Program-made: the position numbers and the translations under genes
Part shown: positions 47,270 through 58,369 of the stretch, in pieces
Layout: each line of letters starts with the position of its first letter
How positions within the stretch are numbered: the stretch's first letter is position 1
Assembly (NCBI GenBank): GCA_026120185.1
Contig: JANUWF010001783.1
Span: forward strand, 9,362,001-9,426,000
Direction: 5' to 3'
Length of the DNA: 64,000 nucleotides
DNA from: Voacanga thouarsii
Lineage: Eukaryota > Streptophyta > Magnoliopsida > Gentianales > Apocynaceae
The notes under the pieces: model-generated
The model's database searches: none
What the model was told of the DNA's origin: nothing
Seen by the model: only the letters and a program-made list of their open reading frames with translations

Positions 47270-50200
47270 TAGCAATGGCTAATGGGCCAGCCTGCATGGT
47301 TTCGGGTCGTGCCGGGCCGGGCCCGAGGACCCAGGCGGGCCGGGCCAGGAGAGGGGCGGGCCAGTCCGGACCGGTCCCTGGGCCCGGGCCCTTGGCTCGT
47401 GTGGCTCACGGGGCGGTGCGGGCCAGCCCGTGGCTTATTCTTTTTTTTCCTCCTACTTAACATAATTTTTTAAAATTATAAAAAAGCCACCTTGAAATGG
47501 TGGGGGGTTTGACTTGGACCCCTACCTATTTATTAATTAATAAAATAAAGATTACATAAGAGGGAGACTTGATGCCTAAACCTCTTAAAAATATTACAAT
47601 GATTAAAATTTAAAAATATAATAAATATCCTAACAATAAAATTAAATACATAATATTACTTATCCTAAATTCCTAATTACAAAAATACTAAACTAACTAC
47701 TTGGTTCAGCCCATTCATCATCTGAGTCATCATCAATAATCCACGAATTAGCCGTCATATCTTCGGTTGCAAACCAACTACTACAACACATTAACATCTC
47801 CAAAGTTTGAGGAGCCAATCGAGATCTTCTTTCATTGATTGTTCGAGCGCTCTAACTGAAGACGCTTTCCGATGGCACTGTAGAGACTGGTGGTATTAAA
47901 AGATCACGTGCCATTTTAGATAAAATGAGGTATTGACTTACATGAGCCTTCCACCAACCACAAATATCAAAATGCTGATCTTCATTTTCTACCAAGGGCT
48001 GCATCTCGTAAATTGCCATCTCGTTGTAGGTGGTAGTCGATCTTTTTTGACGTTTCATAATACCTCATGGATTAAATACTGATAAAATTGAAGAGGTAGA
48101 TTTTCACGGAGGTTGAAAGTGACTACTAGATGATGAAGCTTGCCTACTTAAACTAGAAGAACTAGAACAAGAAGACTAAAACTCATACAAATTATACATG
48201 TCAGATAAAGCTTTAACTGTTTTATCTTTTATGTCTTTTATTATACATTGTTTAAGTGCTTGTGATTCATCAAAATCTAATGTTTCATATAAATATTCAA
48301 TAATACTATGAAAATCAGGCATCTTTACTCTAAGATCCATACACAATGCCATACAATATAAAATAGGAATATCTTCATAATATTTTTTATATTTTTCAAA
48401 CATACTTCTCATAAAAAAATCATATTGGGGATGATACATATATTCACTAAAAATATGTGCTACCTTAGCAAGTGTTGGAAGAATATAATTAGTAGTGGGA
48501 TAATAGGATTCCGATAAAAGTTCAGTAGCTTCTTTGAAAGTAAATAAAAATGTTGAAAGTGCAGTACAATTTTCAAAATGAGTTTCAATTAGTGGAGGTT
48601 GAAAATTATTACTATTACAAAATTCAATATGTTGGTTTTGAAAAGGTATAACACTTTCAAACATATCTAAAGTTGAGTTCCATCTAGTTCTACAATCTAA
48701 TCTAAAATTTTTAAAAGATACACATTGTTCTCGGCATAATACCTTAAAATTTTGTTGCCTAGTTGAGGAGGTTTTAATAAATAAAACAACAATTCTAATT
48801 ATATTAACAATATCATCAATATATTTATATCCTTCTTTAACACATAAATTAAGTATATGATAAGCACACCTAGTATAAAATAAAATACCATCTAACATAG
48901 GATTCATAGTATTTTTTAAAATTGTTATGGCGGAATCATTATTTGAAGCATTATCTAAAGAAATAGAAATAATTTTATTTAAAATCATATATTCACGACA
49001 TGTTTGAGTAATCATTCTAGTTATACTACTACCTACATAAGCATATTTAAATAATTTAAAACAAATAGTTCTTTTTTGTACTAACCAATCATGATCTATC
49101 CAACGACATGTAATGCACAAATAAGATTCATTAGTAATTGCAGTCCAACCATCACAAGTAAGAGGAAATTTTCAATTACAAGAATCAAACATAGCAATTA
49201 GATACTCTTTCATTTTGTTATATATCTTTATTATATCATTTTTTAATATTGTTCTAGGAATTCTTTTCCATGCTGGTTGACAATTATTTTGCATATATTG
49301 TTCATAATGTAGATTTTTTTGCAAAATTAAAAGGTAATTTAGTTTGAACAATCATTTTAGCAAATGCATTTCTATTTTTTCTATGATCATATTGAAAATT
49401 ACCAACCATTTGACCTCATGTAGTACGTATTTGTTGTTGTTTAAGTAGGTTTTCTAACTAATCATTATGTGACCTTTTCATATGTCTAACTAATGGTCCT
49501 GTCCCTCCTCTCTTCTTATGTGCATATACCGCTCTACAAATTTTACATGTTGTCCTATCACTATCATTATCTTTTTCAAAAAGATTCTAAACCATAGATG
49601 TTTTTGCTTTAGTTGTAACATCCGTTGTTTTAACATCATCCTTACCTATATTAGATTTGTCGGGATTAATTATTGGAGTTGGTTGTGATTGTGAAACACT
49701 AACACTAGGCATACTAGGACCTTCATCTTCATTACCTATTTCATTGTTTATTAAATTTAAAGCTGGATCTATATTAAAATCGAAATGTGCAGATGATTGG
49801 GATGAAGAAAAATGATGATATTGATTTGGATCCATTATTTCTTAAAAAAAAACAAGCAATCAAAATTCAAATAAAATTTCAAAAAAATAAAGTATTAACA
49901 AATAACGAAATAAGAGAATTGAAAAATATAAATAACAAACTAATTTAAAAATTAAACAAATAACTAAAATAAATAAACAATTAATAAAGTTAAAATAAAA
50001 GAATGTAAGATTAAGAAATACTAACTTGTTGATGACCAAGATTCAAGAATAACAATACTTTATTGAGCTTTTTACTTCTTGTACCTACTATTCCGCTACT
50101 CAACAATCTTCCAAAATATGAAGACTTTCTTGAAGAATTGAAAAAGTATAACACAAAAATAAATTCTATTCTAATACTATTTGTAGAGAAAATGAATAAA

Positions 50201-50547
50201 TTTGAGGATTATGAGAGAAAGATGAATGGAAATGAGAGAGAATTGGAGAGAATTAGAGAGTGTTTGATGAATTTTGGGTTGAATTGAGGGGTATTTATAG
50301 AGTTTTGGGGGTTAGAATAGAGAATATAACCGTTAGGGACCAAATTGCAAAAAAAAAAATTAATTCAGCCGTTTTAGGGGCTAACTTACAAAAAAAAAAA
50401 CTAAAGGACTGAATTGAAAAAAAAAAACGAAGAGAGCCGTTGGGTAATGGCTCTCTTAAGCGGACCGGCACACAGTGCGCGGTTTGCCTCGCAGGCCGGG
50501 CCAACACGCTGGCCCGACGGGCCTGCCCGGCCCACTTGCCATTGCTA
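47270..50547 (-). mobile_element. hAT-superfamily DNA transposon copy 2
   Basis: Inverted ends are TAGCAATGGCTAATGGGCC (left) and, reversed, TAGCAATGGCAAGTGGGCC (right). They are flanked by CTCCAAGC (47262-47269) and CTCCAAGT (50548-50555), seven of eight matching. 3278 bp. Both ends are GC-rich (47285-47420 and 50455-50535) with many GGGCC/GGCCCG words; the core is AT-rich. It inserted in element E1's ORF. It is uninterrupted and preserves the empty target of the solo LTR in copy 1. Confidence 0.92.
47693..49835 (-). pseudogene. hAT transposase, copy 2 (about 700 codons, few breaks)
   Basis: Minus-strand ATG at 49835 (MDPNQYHHFSSS) to TAG at 47693-47695. N-terminal Ser/Pro/acidic region to 49587, then a stop. 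BED-type zinc finger CKICRAVYAHKK ... HMKRSHND at about 49460-49550. The long open catalytic segment 48176-49120 includes SLDNASNNDSAI, the conserved RTRWNSTLDMF near 48660-48690, and the region up to YNLYEF. A stop there and another near 47850 separate it from the C-terminal dimerisation region (DICGWWKAHVSQYLILSKMA and VSTVPSESVFS) and acidic tail DDDSDDE. Only a handful of nonsense changes separate it from an open frame. A minus-strand TATA-like TATAAATA at 50292-50299 precedes it. Confidence 0.87.
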
Positions 50548-50555
50548 CTCCAAGT

Positions 50556-50685
50556 GTCTAAACATAGTAGAAAGCTATAGAGAATTGTCTAAGGACTGCT
50601 TGTATTGCTTTTCTACTATGATCTTATTATGTTGGTGCTTGTCATACTAAAGTTGGAACATCGAATTAGAAAATTGGGTAGGTTG
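50556..50685 (-). pseudogene. E1 ORF (PF20167-like), N-terminal fragment beyond hAT
   Basis: It continues the E1 ORF on the minus strand upstream of the hAT: HNKIIVEKQYKQSLDNSL then a stop. It is truncated at 50686 where LTR F begins. Confidence 0.45.
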
Positions 50686-52034
50686 TGTTGGGTATCTTAT
50701 GCATATCATATATGGCGCAGTAGAAAAATAAGAACAAGATACTATCCCAGGATCTACATACATGTGGAAACAAGACATAAAGAGAAGAAGATCACCTTTC
50801 TAGTGAGTCCCTGTTGTTAAAATTTTCCTTTCTCAACTGAGGCGCGATTTAGCAATCCTTTTGATTAAATACCACGAGAGTCGAATGTCCAGCCACTACA
50901 ATCACAGTGTGTGACTATCTCTAACAAAAATCCGCACAGAGGATCACACTCAAGCACCAAGATTTTCTATGCTAGCAAAAAAATAACAATGGCGGCTAGG
51001 GTTTGATGAAGATCAACGAGAGAGAAAAAGAAAAGAGAAGGGAGTCGTGTATCCCTTGGGTTTTGGAGTTGTTTTTCATGTGTTCTCCAGCCAGCAGGAA
51101 TCGTGCATATATCCCATATATTACCCGAAAATCTCCTGCTGAAAATACTTCATCTAAGAATTCTAAAACAGTTAGAATTCTTTAATTGTACTTGGAAATA
51201 TCAAGTTCTCACAATTATAGTTTAGACCATAAATTATAACTAATTATAATTTGGCCACAACAATTTCTCTTTCTCGCAATTAACCCCACTATGTTATCAA
51301 ATAATATCTTAAGTATATAATTCTCTATTGTGTGTGACCTATTAGGTTTCCCAATCAATTGGTAGTGAACATGAATTAATCTAAACGTCTTTGAGATTAA
51401 TAATTCATAATTAATTAGAATTAATCATATTAATTCTAATCAGGATTGATTTATTAATTCATCAATTAATAAACCCATATTCTCAGATTATGAGTAGTTT
51501 CTAGCAACATATCATGACCACCTAAGAGTCCAGGAAGTCAAGTGGCTTAACATGAACCTTTCAATAACAAACTACAGTACAAATAACTTCTTTCACCATA
51601 CAATATCCCATTCGATTTGGAGTATGGAATTAGTGCCAACTCCCTCTAGAATATATTAATTTTGGCCCGAATATAATAGTACTTATACCAAGAACCTACT
51701 ACTCTAGATGTGTATCACTTGAAACTCTTTCCAATACACAGTCGCATTGGCCAATGACTTTTCGAGTAGTAATTCCTACAAGTGGCCGTGAGATATTCGC
51801 CCCTACTAGTAGGAGTGGTGAATTATTTATTGACCCTCTCAAGTACTTTTGTTTACCTCACAATGTACCCAATATCCATCCCATAGGCGGCCCTCGATTT
51901 GGCTCTAGAGATTGGAATCAAAGCACAATACTCAGCAAACAAAGTACCTTGGAGATCTCAAGTCTAAGAATATTTGCACGTTTACTACATTGAGATTATA
52001 TCACTAGCACTAAATAGTTATCCATGTGATTATC

Positions 52035-53444
52035 TGATAGGGGCTAAATTAGTCATATTTTTCCTAGTTATTTGAAGCTCTTTTGTGATACATTTTGTTA
52101 AAAAACTAGCCATATTCCTTCATATTTGAGATTTTACCCTTGTAAAGGTATTTTATTCATTATTTCAGATCTTAAGGATAAAACGAAATAAAAACGTCGC
52201 AAAACAGAATAGAGGTGACACCGGCCAGGACAGAGAAACCGGCACAACCATACATTGGTTGTACAAATTTCGAGACGACAAAAAATTATTGAACTAAGAC
52301 CGGAACAGAATACAATCGGTGCCGGCTCCAGTAGCCAAGGCGCCGCCGGCTGTGCTCTGAAGTTAAGGTAGTGCTTTGAATTTTGCACGCTGTTTATGGT
52401 AATCTGCAAAATTTTAGTATCTTCCTACTTTCTATTGGCCAAAAACCCTACACCAATGAGTTTAGGTACTTCCTAAGCTTATAAATAGATGAAAATCACA
52501 AGGGAAAAGGAGAGGATTCATTGATCATCATAGAAAATCAATTAAATCAAAGGAGAAATTCTTCAATTCAATGAGGGTTGTACAAGAAGGTTTTCAAAGG
52601 AAAAAGAAGGAGGCTTGTCTATGAGTGCTTTCTTTTATTTTGTTTTCTTTTTCTTGAACAATGATGTATTAATTGTTTTATTATAATTTGAAATTGTTTT
52701 AGGGATTCATGATTTTTAGAGTTATTTAATCTTTTGATTAATTGATTGTTTTCTTGGTATTTAATTACTTGTGCCTATGACGAGATTATTTGATTATTTC
52801 TTTCCATTAACTTGCTTGGAAAATGGGTTGATGGTGGTTTCAATTTGATTAGTTTCATATATGTTGTCTTTTAACTTACTTGGAAAAGGTGTTAATTGCT
52901 AAGAATTGGTAATTAAAGGTTAATTGATATTTGTCAGGAATGGATTCATTGGTTAATTTCATGTTTTAAGTTTGCCTGGAATGAAAATTTAATCAAAGGA
53001 TTGTGTTTAATGCATCTTTTGGGTAAGACTGGCTGAGACAGGAATGTGATGCTAAGTTATCTAGAAGATAGGGATTCATGGATTGGAAACGAAGTGAGTC
53101 TATATTAATCCTTCATGATGCTAAGAGAATGATTAGTTATGATAATGGTTAGGTACTTTAAGGTCATGTTTGCCAAAATAATGATTTAAGTTACATACTT
53201 CTCCATCCTTAACATGTATATATTTTTATTTTATTTTCACTTTGTTGAGTTGGTTAAACAATGAAAGAAAATTGAGTAATATATACTTGTTCCTTGAGGA
53301 TCGACACTCATTTGAACCCTATGCTATGTTAATGATGAGTACACTTGCTCATATGTGTAATTTGGGGGTAACGTTTTAATTTAAATTTGATTAAAAATGT
53401 GCTTATTTTTATATGATTTTTATACCCAAATAAAATACACATCA
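52035..53444 (+). repeat. 5' LTR of element E2
   Basis: It starts TGATAGGGGCTAAATTAGTC and ends AATACACATCA, 1.41 kb. A GC-rich block (about 52195-52360) contains CACCGGCCAGG, GAAACCGGCACAACC and GGCGCCGCCGGC. Confidence 0.9.
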
Positions 53445-53450
53445 AGTTTT

Positions 53451-53465
53451 TGGCACTGTTGCCGG
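53451..53465 (+). other. Primer-binding site of E2 (tRNA-Asp-like)
   Basis: TGGCACTGTTGCCGG is two mismatches from TGGCGCCGTTGCCGG, the site complementary to plant tRNA-Asp used by Athila-type gypsy elements. It lies six bases after the 5' LTR. Confidence 0.8.
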
Positions 53466-53694
53466 GGAACAATATCATGAAAGCTTGGATTTTGTTGATT
53501 TAACCATGTAAATATACAAATATGTAAATATGTAAATTTGTACAATTGTTCATTTTACAGAAAGGTGTCATTTTTTGTATCTTGTGTATCTTTGTAATCT
53601 AATTTACTAACTGTGACTTAATTGACTAACATACTTCCTATTGTACTATAAATACCACTAACTTTATTGTTTAGGTAGCTTGTGAATATATCTA

Positions 53695-53714
53695 ATGTGT
53701 GTGTGTGTGTGTGT
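53695..53714 (+). repeat. GT microsatellite
   Basis: About nine to ten GT repeats in the leader of E2, followed by T-rich sequence to 53810. Confidence 0.85.
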
Positions 53715-53833
53715 TTTTCTTTGTTTATTTTTTCTATTCTTTGCTTTTACCTTTTTGTTTTTTTTTTATTTTGTTTTTCTATTATTTTTATTATTTTTTT
53801 CTTTTTTGATTTTTGTGCGAGGTTGATATCATC

Positions 53834-54438
53834 ATGGACAACTATTTTTGGGTACAAAATCAAAGGAGTTACAATGATGCTAGATTGACAAGATTACAAG
53901 CTCGCATTAATGTTCTTAGTGAGACTTCATTAATAACATTGGTGAATTCTTTTGTTGCTAATACAAATTTATCTGTTCAGTAGCATAAAGAAGTGTCTCA
54001 ACAATTGAGCTATCAAAGAACACAACTAGCTTAGTTGGTTGAGGATGCCATAAAGGCCCATATGCTTGAACAAGAGAATCTCTAAGGAAAGGAAAGGGGA
54101 CATGAGGACCAATTTTCCAATGTGGAAAGGGAGGTATTCAATTCTACTATATACGCTAATAATTCTAATATCTCTTTATCACATGGTTTTTTTTTAGATT
54201 CCTCTCAATTCTTGAAAAACAACGGTCCCAATGATGATGTATGGAGTTTAACATGTCTCAAGAAGTTGGATTTATCATTCATTCTAAGAAACCATTTGAG
54301 GATGTTGACGAATTCTACCCTTCACCCCAATTTCAGGAATATAACTTGGTATTTGTAGAAGCATTGAAAAATAAAAATTTCCCAATCCCATCTTTAAGAA
54401 CTCAAACACTAAGTTTAAAGGAGTATTTTAAATTGTAA
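53834..54438 (+). pseudogene. Short gag-like ORF remnant of E2
   Basis: ATG at 53834 gives MDNYFWVQNQRSYNDARLTR and a Gln-rich helical stretch. Stops occur at about 53980, 54030 and 54085. Further open pieces continue to 54438 (EVGFIIHSKKPFEDVDEFYP). This is where Athila-like elements begin their gag, but I cannot show a gag domain. No zinc knuckle was seen. At best a relic of the packaging ORF. Confidence 0.4.
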
Positions 54439-56645
54439 AAATTCTTTTGAAGGGTTAATCGGTGATTTCAAGCTTGATGCATTCTTTAGAAACCATGTGT
54501 ACTTATATGTTGACAACAATATTCGTGTATCTAAAGAAATTTTAGAGAAAGAGGTTTATGTTTTTGCTTTAGTGAAAAAAAAAATAATTATTTTCATGAA
54601 CCTTCCATTTTTCAAAATCCTCCATTCTTCATTCTATATTCATCATGCCTATCTTCTATTTTGAGCTTTAATTTCTTTCCAAAAGGTTTGATGAGGAAGC
54701 ATGATGGGTGTAGAGAGTTTTTGTTTTATTTTTATTATTTTAGTCTTTTTCTTTAGTTTTTTTTCTTTTATTTAGGTATATTTTTATTTTATTATTATTA
54801 TTCGTGTGCTTTTATTTGTATTTTGTTTTATAGGCATAAAGTCCTCTTGGACAAGCCCTTCTCTTTACCTTAAGTTTGGATATCTATTGGAGCATTATTG
54901 CACTTGGGAAGTATTACTTAAACTTTCTAACCTATTATTATTTTTTGTCCCTTTGGAGATGCTTTCTTGTGTTTTTTGCTAATGATGACATTATCCAATT
55001 TACGTGTGGGGGAGTGGTTGGTGATATACTTTGTCCAAGTTTTTATCAATTTTATTTTAAGCACAAAGTTTGGAAAATTGGAACGACTCCGTCATGGAAG
55101 TATTTTCATTCTTATCTCTTTTCCTTTATATTTTTGGTCCAATGGCATTGTTTATCCTTTGTTATATTTATTTGGCCATTGGGGACAATGTCTAGTTTAA
55201 GTATAGGGGAATGATTCGATTGAAAATTCTTCTATACATCATTCTTTTATACGTTATCATCCTTCTTGGGAGCGAAAAAATCAAAATTTTTTTCTGATTT
55301 CTTTGAGATTTCAAGCTGTATTTTTAATGCATGTCTTTATGATGGACTATAGAGCATATGTTATAGATCATTTATGGCTTATGCATGACTTTTTGCACGT
55401 ACTTGGACGAAGTAGTTCTTAATCGAATGATTTGCATTGTTCTTAAACCTGTTTTTCTACTAAAATTCATGGAGCATTCTAGAGCTTACTTGAACATCTC
55501 TCGAGGCGAAATAAGAAAGACATTCATGATTAACTTAGAGATGACAGTAATAGGCTTTCTTTGGATAGTTTGAACTTTTCAAGCCTACCTATTGTTATAT
55601 TATCCCTAGTGCCTATTTTGAACCTAAATTGTTGATTTCTTTCTTTAAAACCCGTTATTATACTTTGTCCATTGCTTCTTTTTGAGAGTTTGAATAATTT
55701 TTTCAAATCTTTATGCTCTTGATGGATAAAAGTATATGTAGGAGAATGTTAAGGGAGAATACTTGGATAAAGATCATAACTCGTTACTTTCAGTCATGTA
55801 TCAATAGTTGTGTTGAGAAAGAAAAAGAAAAGATAGGGAAAAGAGGAATTGAAAACAAGAAAAGAAGACTAAAAGCTGATAGAAAGAATAGAAAGAAAAA
55901 AAGTGAGAAAGAAAAGAAGAACAACAGTAAAAAAGTGAGAAAGAAAAGAACAGCAACAGTAAAAACAAAAGAGGAGTGAAGGAAGAAGGAAATTGAGAGA
56001 GAAAGAAAAGAAAGATGGCAAGATGAATGGTGATTGAGCTGTAAATCTTTGACACCATTGCTAAAAAATATGAGTGATCTTGTGAAAAATTGGGAGGAGT
56101 TGATGAAGAAAGTAAAAAGATGAAAAGAAGAAAAGAAAGAGAAAAAATGCAGGATTTGCTTGAGTAGAGTTGTAATTGCTAAATAAGGTTATTGTTTGAT
56201 TGATTTTTGGAATAGGAGAGCAAGAAGAGTTGGAAATTATTGATTCATTTGTTTATCCTTTTCTTGTGAACTCTCAGCTTCTTTGCTATTTGATTTTCCT
56301 ATATCTTTCGTTTGGTAAGCTATATTACAAGCCTTTAGCCTTACATTACAAGTTTGAAAACCCTACTTGACCTAAGTAGAATCATGATATGTCTCGTATT
56401 AGTGGAGAGAGTGTATGAAAAGTAAGCTATGGTTTGAGAATATTGTGAACTATTGAGATAGTTCTACTAAGTCATTATTCACTACACAAGTCTTGCATTT
56501 TTTGTGAAGAGTGTAGTATCATGTGTTTTATGTTCTTGAATGAAGAAAGCGTTGAGGATATTGTTTTGAAATTAATTAAGTGATTGTTAAACCTTGTGTT
56601 TTCCTACTTGTCTTTGATACTTTGCTTGATGACAAGCAAAGAGCT
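54439..56645 (+). other. Noncoding interior of E2
   Basis: No pol domain in any frame. It is T-rich at 54720-54830 and strongly purine-rich at 55810-56160 (repeated GAAAGAAAAGAA words), where a Lys-rich frame of 88 codons appears by composition only. Near the 3' end TGATGACAAGCAAAGAGC precedes the purine tract. Confidence 0.7.
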
Positions 56646-56656
56646 AAGTGTGGGGG
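56646..56656 (+). other. Polypurine tract of E2
   Basis: AAGTGTGGGGG lies a few bases before the 3' LTR, the same form as in E1 (minus strand at 44832-44842). Confidence 0.8.
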
Positions 56657-56660
56657 AATA

Positions 56661-58089
56661 TGATAGGGGCTAAATTAGTCATATTTTTCCTAATTATTTG
56701 AGGCTTTTTTGTGATACATTTTGTTCAAAAACTAGCCATATTCCTTCATAGTTGAGATTTTACCTTTGGAAAGGTATTTTGTTCATTATTTTAGATTTTA
56801 AGGGTAAAACGAAGAAAAAACGTCGCAAAACAGAATGGAGGCGACGTCGGCCAGGATAGAGGAACCAATGCCAGCCATACACTGGTTGTACGAACTTCGA
56901 GGCGACGAAAAATTATTGAAATAAGACCGGAATAGAATAGAACCGGCGCCGGTTCCAGTAGCCAAGGCGGCGCCGGCTGTGCTCTGAAATTAAAGTGGTG
57001 CTTTGAATTTTGCACGCGATTTATGGTAATCTGTAGAATTTTAGTATCTTCCTACTTCCTATCTACCAAAAACCCTACACCAACGAGTTTAGGCACTTCC
57101 TAAGTCTATAAATAGATGGAAAACACAAGGGAAAAGGGAAGGATTCATTGATCATCATAGAAAATCACTCAAATCAAATGAGGAATTCTTCAATTCAAGG
57201 AGGGTTGTACAAGAAGGTCTTCAAAAGAAGAAGAAAGAGGCTTGTCTATGAGTGCTTTCTTTTACTTTATTTTCTTTTTCTTGAACAATGATGTACTAAT
57301 TGTTTTATTATAATTTGATATTGTTTTAGGGATTCATGATTTTTAGAGTTATTTAATCTTTTGATTAATTGATGATTTTCTTGGTATTTAATTACTTGTA
57401 CCTATTACGAGATTATTTGATTGTTTCTTTCCATTAACTTGCTTGGAAAAGGAGTTGATGGTGGTTTTAATTTGATTAGTTTTATATATGTTGTCTCTTA
57501 ACTTACTTGGAAAATGGGTTAATTGCTAAGAACTGGTAATTAAAGGTTAATTGATGTCTGTCAGGAATGAATTCATTGGTTAATTTCATACTTTAAGTTT
57601 GCCAAGAATGGAAATTTAATCAAAGGATTGTGTTTAATGTATTTTTTGGGTAAGACTGGCTGAGACAGGAATGTGATACTAAGTTATCTAGAAGATAGGG
57701 ATTCATGGATTGGAATCGAAGTAAGTCTATATTAATCCTTCATGATGCCAAGAGAATGATTAGTTATGATAATGGTTTGGTACTTTAAGGTCATGTTTGC
57801 CAAAATAATGATTTAAGTTACATACTTCTCCATCCTTGACATGTATATATTTTTATTTTATTTTTATTTTTATTTCTTTTTCACTTTGTTGAGTCGGTTA
57901 AACAATGAAAGAAAAAGGGAGTAATGTATACTTGTTCCTTGAGGATCGATACTCGTTTGAACCCTATGCTATGTTACTGATAAGTGCACTTACTCATATG
58001 TGTAATTTAGAGTTAATGTTTTAATTTAAACTTGATTGGGAATGTGCTTATTTTTATATGATTTTTATATCTAAATAAAATATACATCC
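56661..58089 (+). repeat. 3' LTR of element E2
   Basis: It matches 52035-53444. It ends TATACATCC, with CC where the 5' copy has CA, followed directly by TTATC. A short ATTTTT expansion is present near 57855-57880. Confidence 0.9.
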
Positions 58090-58369
58090 TTATCTCATAG
58101 CTAGGTCATCTAATAAACTTGTTCCATTATTAAGCATCCACGGGGTAACTTTAAGTATCTCAATACTCACGGATATGAAAAACACCGCCTGATCAAATCA
58201 GGAAGTCTAACACATGCTATTCTTAATGCATTAATGATGTTCTATTTCATTAATACTACGATTAGGGACTATTTAAGTACTAACACTATACAGTGTAGTA
58301 GGAATCTCATATCATGATCTCTATCATGATTTTCTTAACACAGTGTTGTACTAAGTACTTTATTTAACA

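Larger units (their letters stand above)
43282..50685 (-). mobile_element. Gypsy-like or non-autonomous LTR element E1, 3' part (with hAT inside)
   Basis: The minus-strand 3' LTR at 43282-44827 is preceded by a tract AAGTGTGGGGGTATG and an internal region of about 2.6 kb plus the nested hAT at 47270-50547. The internal region carries a decayed ORF like the plant 'putative transposon protein' family. No RT, RNase H or integrase is seen. The 5' LTR is not cleanly identifiable; a related truncated LTR lies at 58370-59320. The right boundary is set by the start of LTR F at 50686. Confidence 0.7.
52035..58089 (+). mobile_element. Large non-autonomous LTR element E2 (LARD-like, gypsy-type)
   Basis: LTRs at 52035-53444 and 56661-58089, with exact 5-bp target duplication TTATC (52030-52034, 58090-58094). 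A primer site resembling the tRNA-Asp site used by Athila-type elements lies at 53451-53465. A gypsy-style polypurine tract AAGTGTGGGGGA precedes the 3' LTR. The 3.2-kb interior has a short gag-like ORF but no protease, RT, RNase H or integrase. LTRs differ by roughly 10% over the first 200 bp, mostly transitions. It inserted into LTR F. Confidence 0.88.
50686..58369 (-). repeat. Copia-type LTR 'F' (about 1.6 kb), split by element E2
   Basis: Plus-strand left end TGTTGGGTATCTTATGC, right end TTTATTTAACA. The E2 element (52035-58089) interrupts it. Composition and layout resemble family-C LTRs seen in the same orientation (TGTGTGACCTATTAGG, ATGTCCA, CTCCC tracts). No matching target duplication: left flank GGTTG, right flank GTTAT. 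Small open frames at 51003-51185 and 51754-51993 are chance. Probably a solo LTR or the result of a deletion. Confidence 0.65.

Noticed and set aside
53682..53888. 68-codon hydrophobic frame following the GT repeat
   Set aside because: Phe/Ile/Leu content comes from T-rich low-complexity sequence in the E2 leader.
55713..55979. 88-codon Lys/Arg-rich frame in E2, possible coiled coil or nucleic-acid-binding protein
   Set aside because: It is produced by a simple purine-rich tract (GAAAGAAAAG words); the opposite strand gives an equally open Phe/Ser-rich frame.
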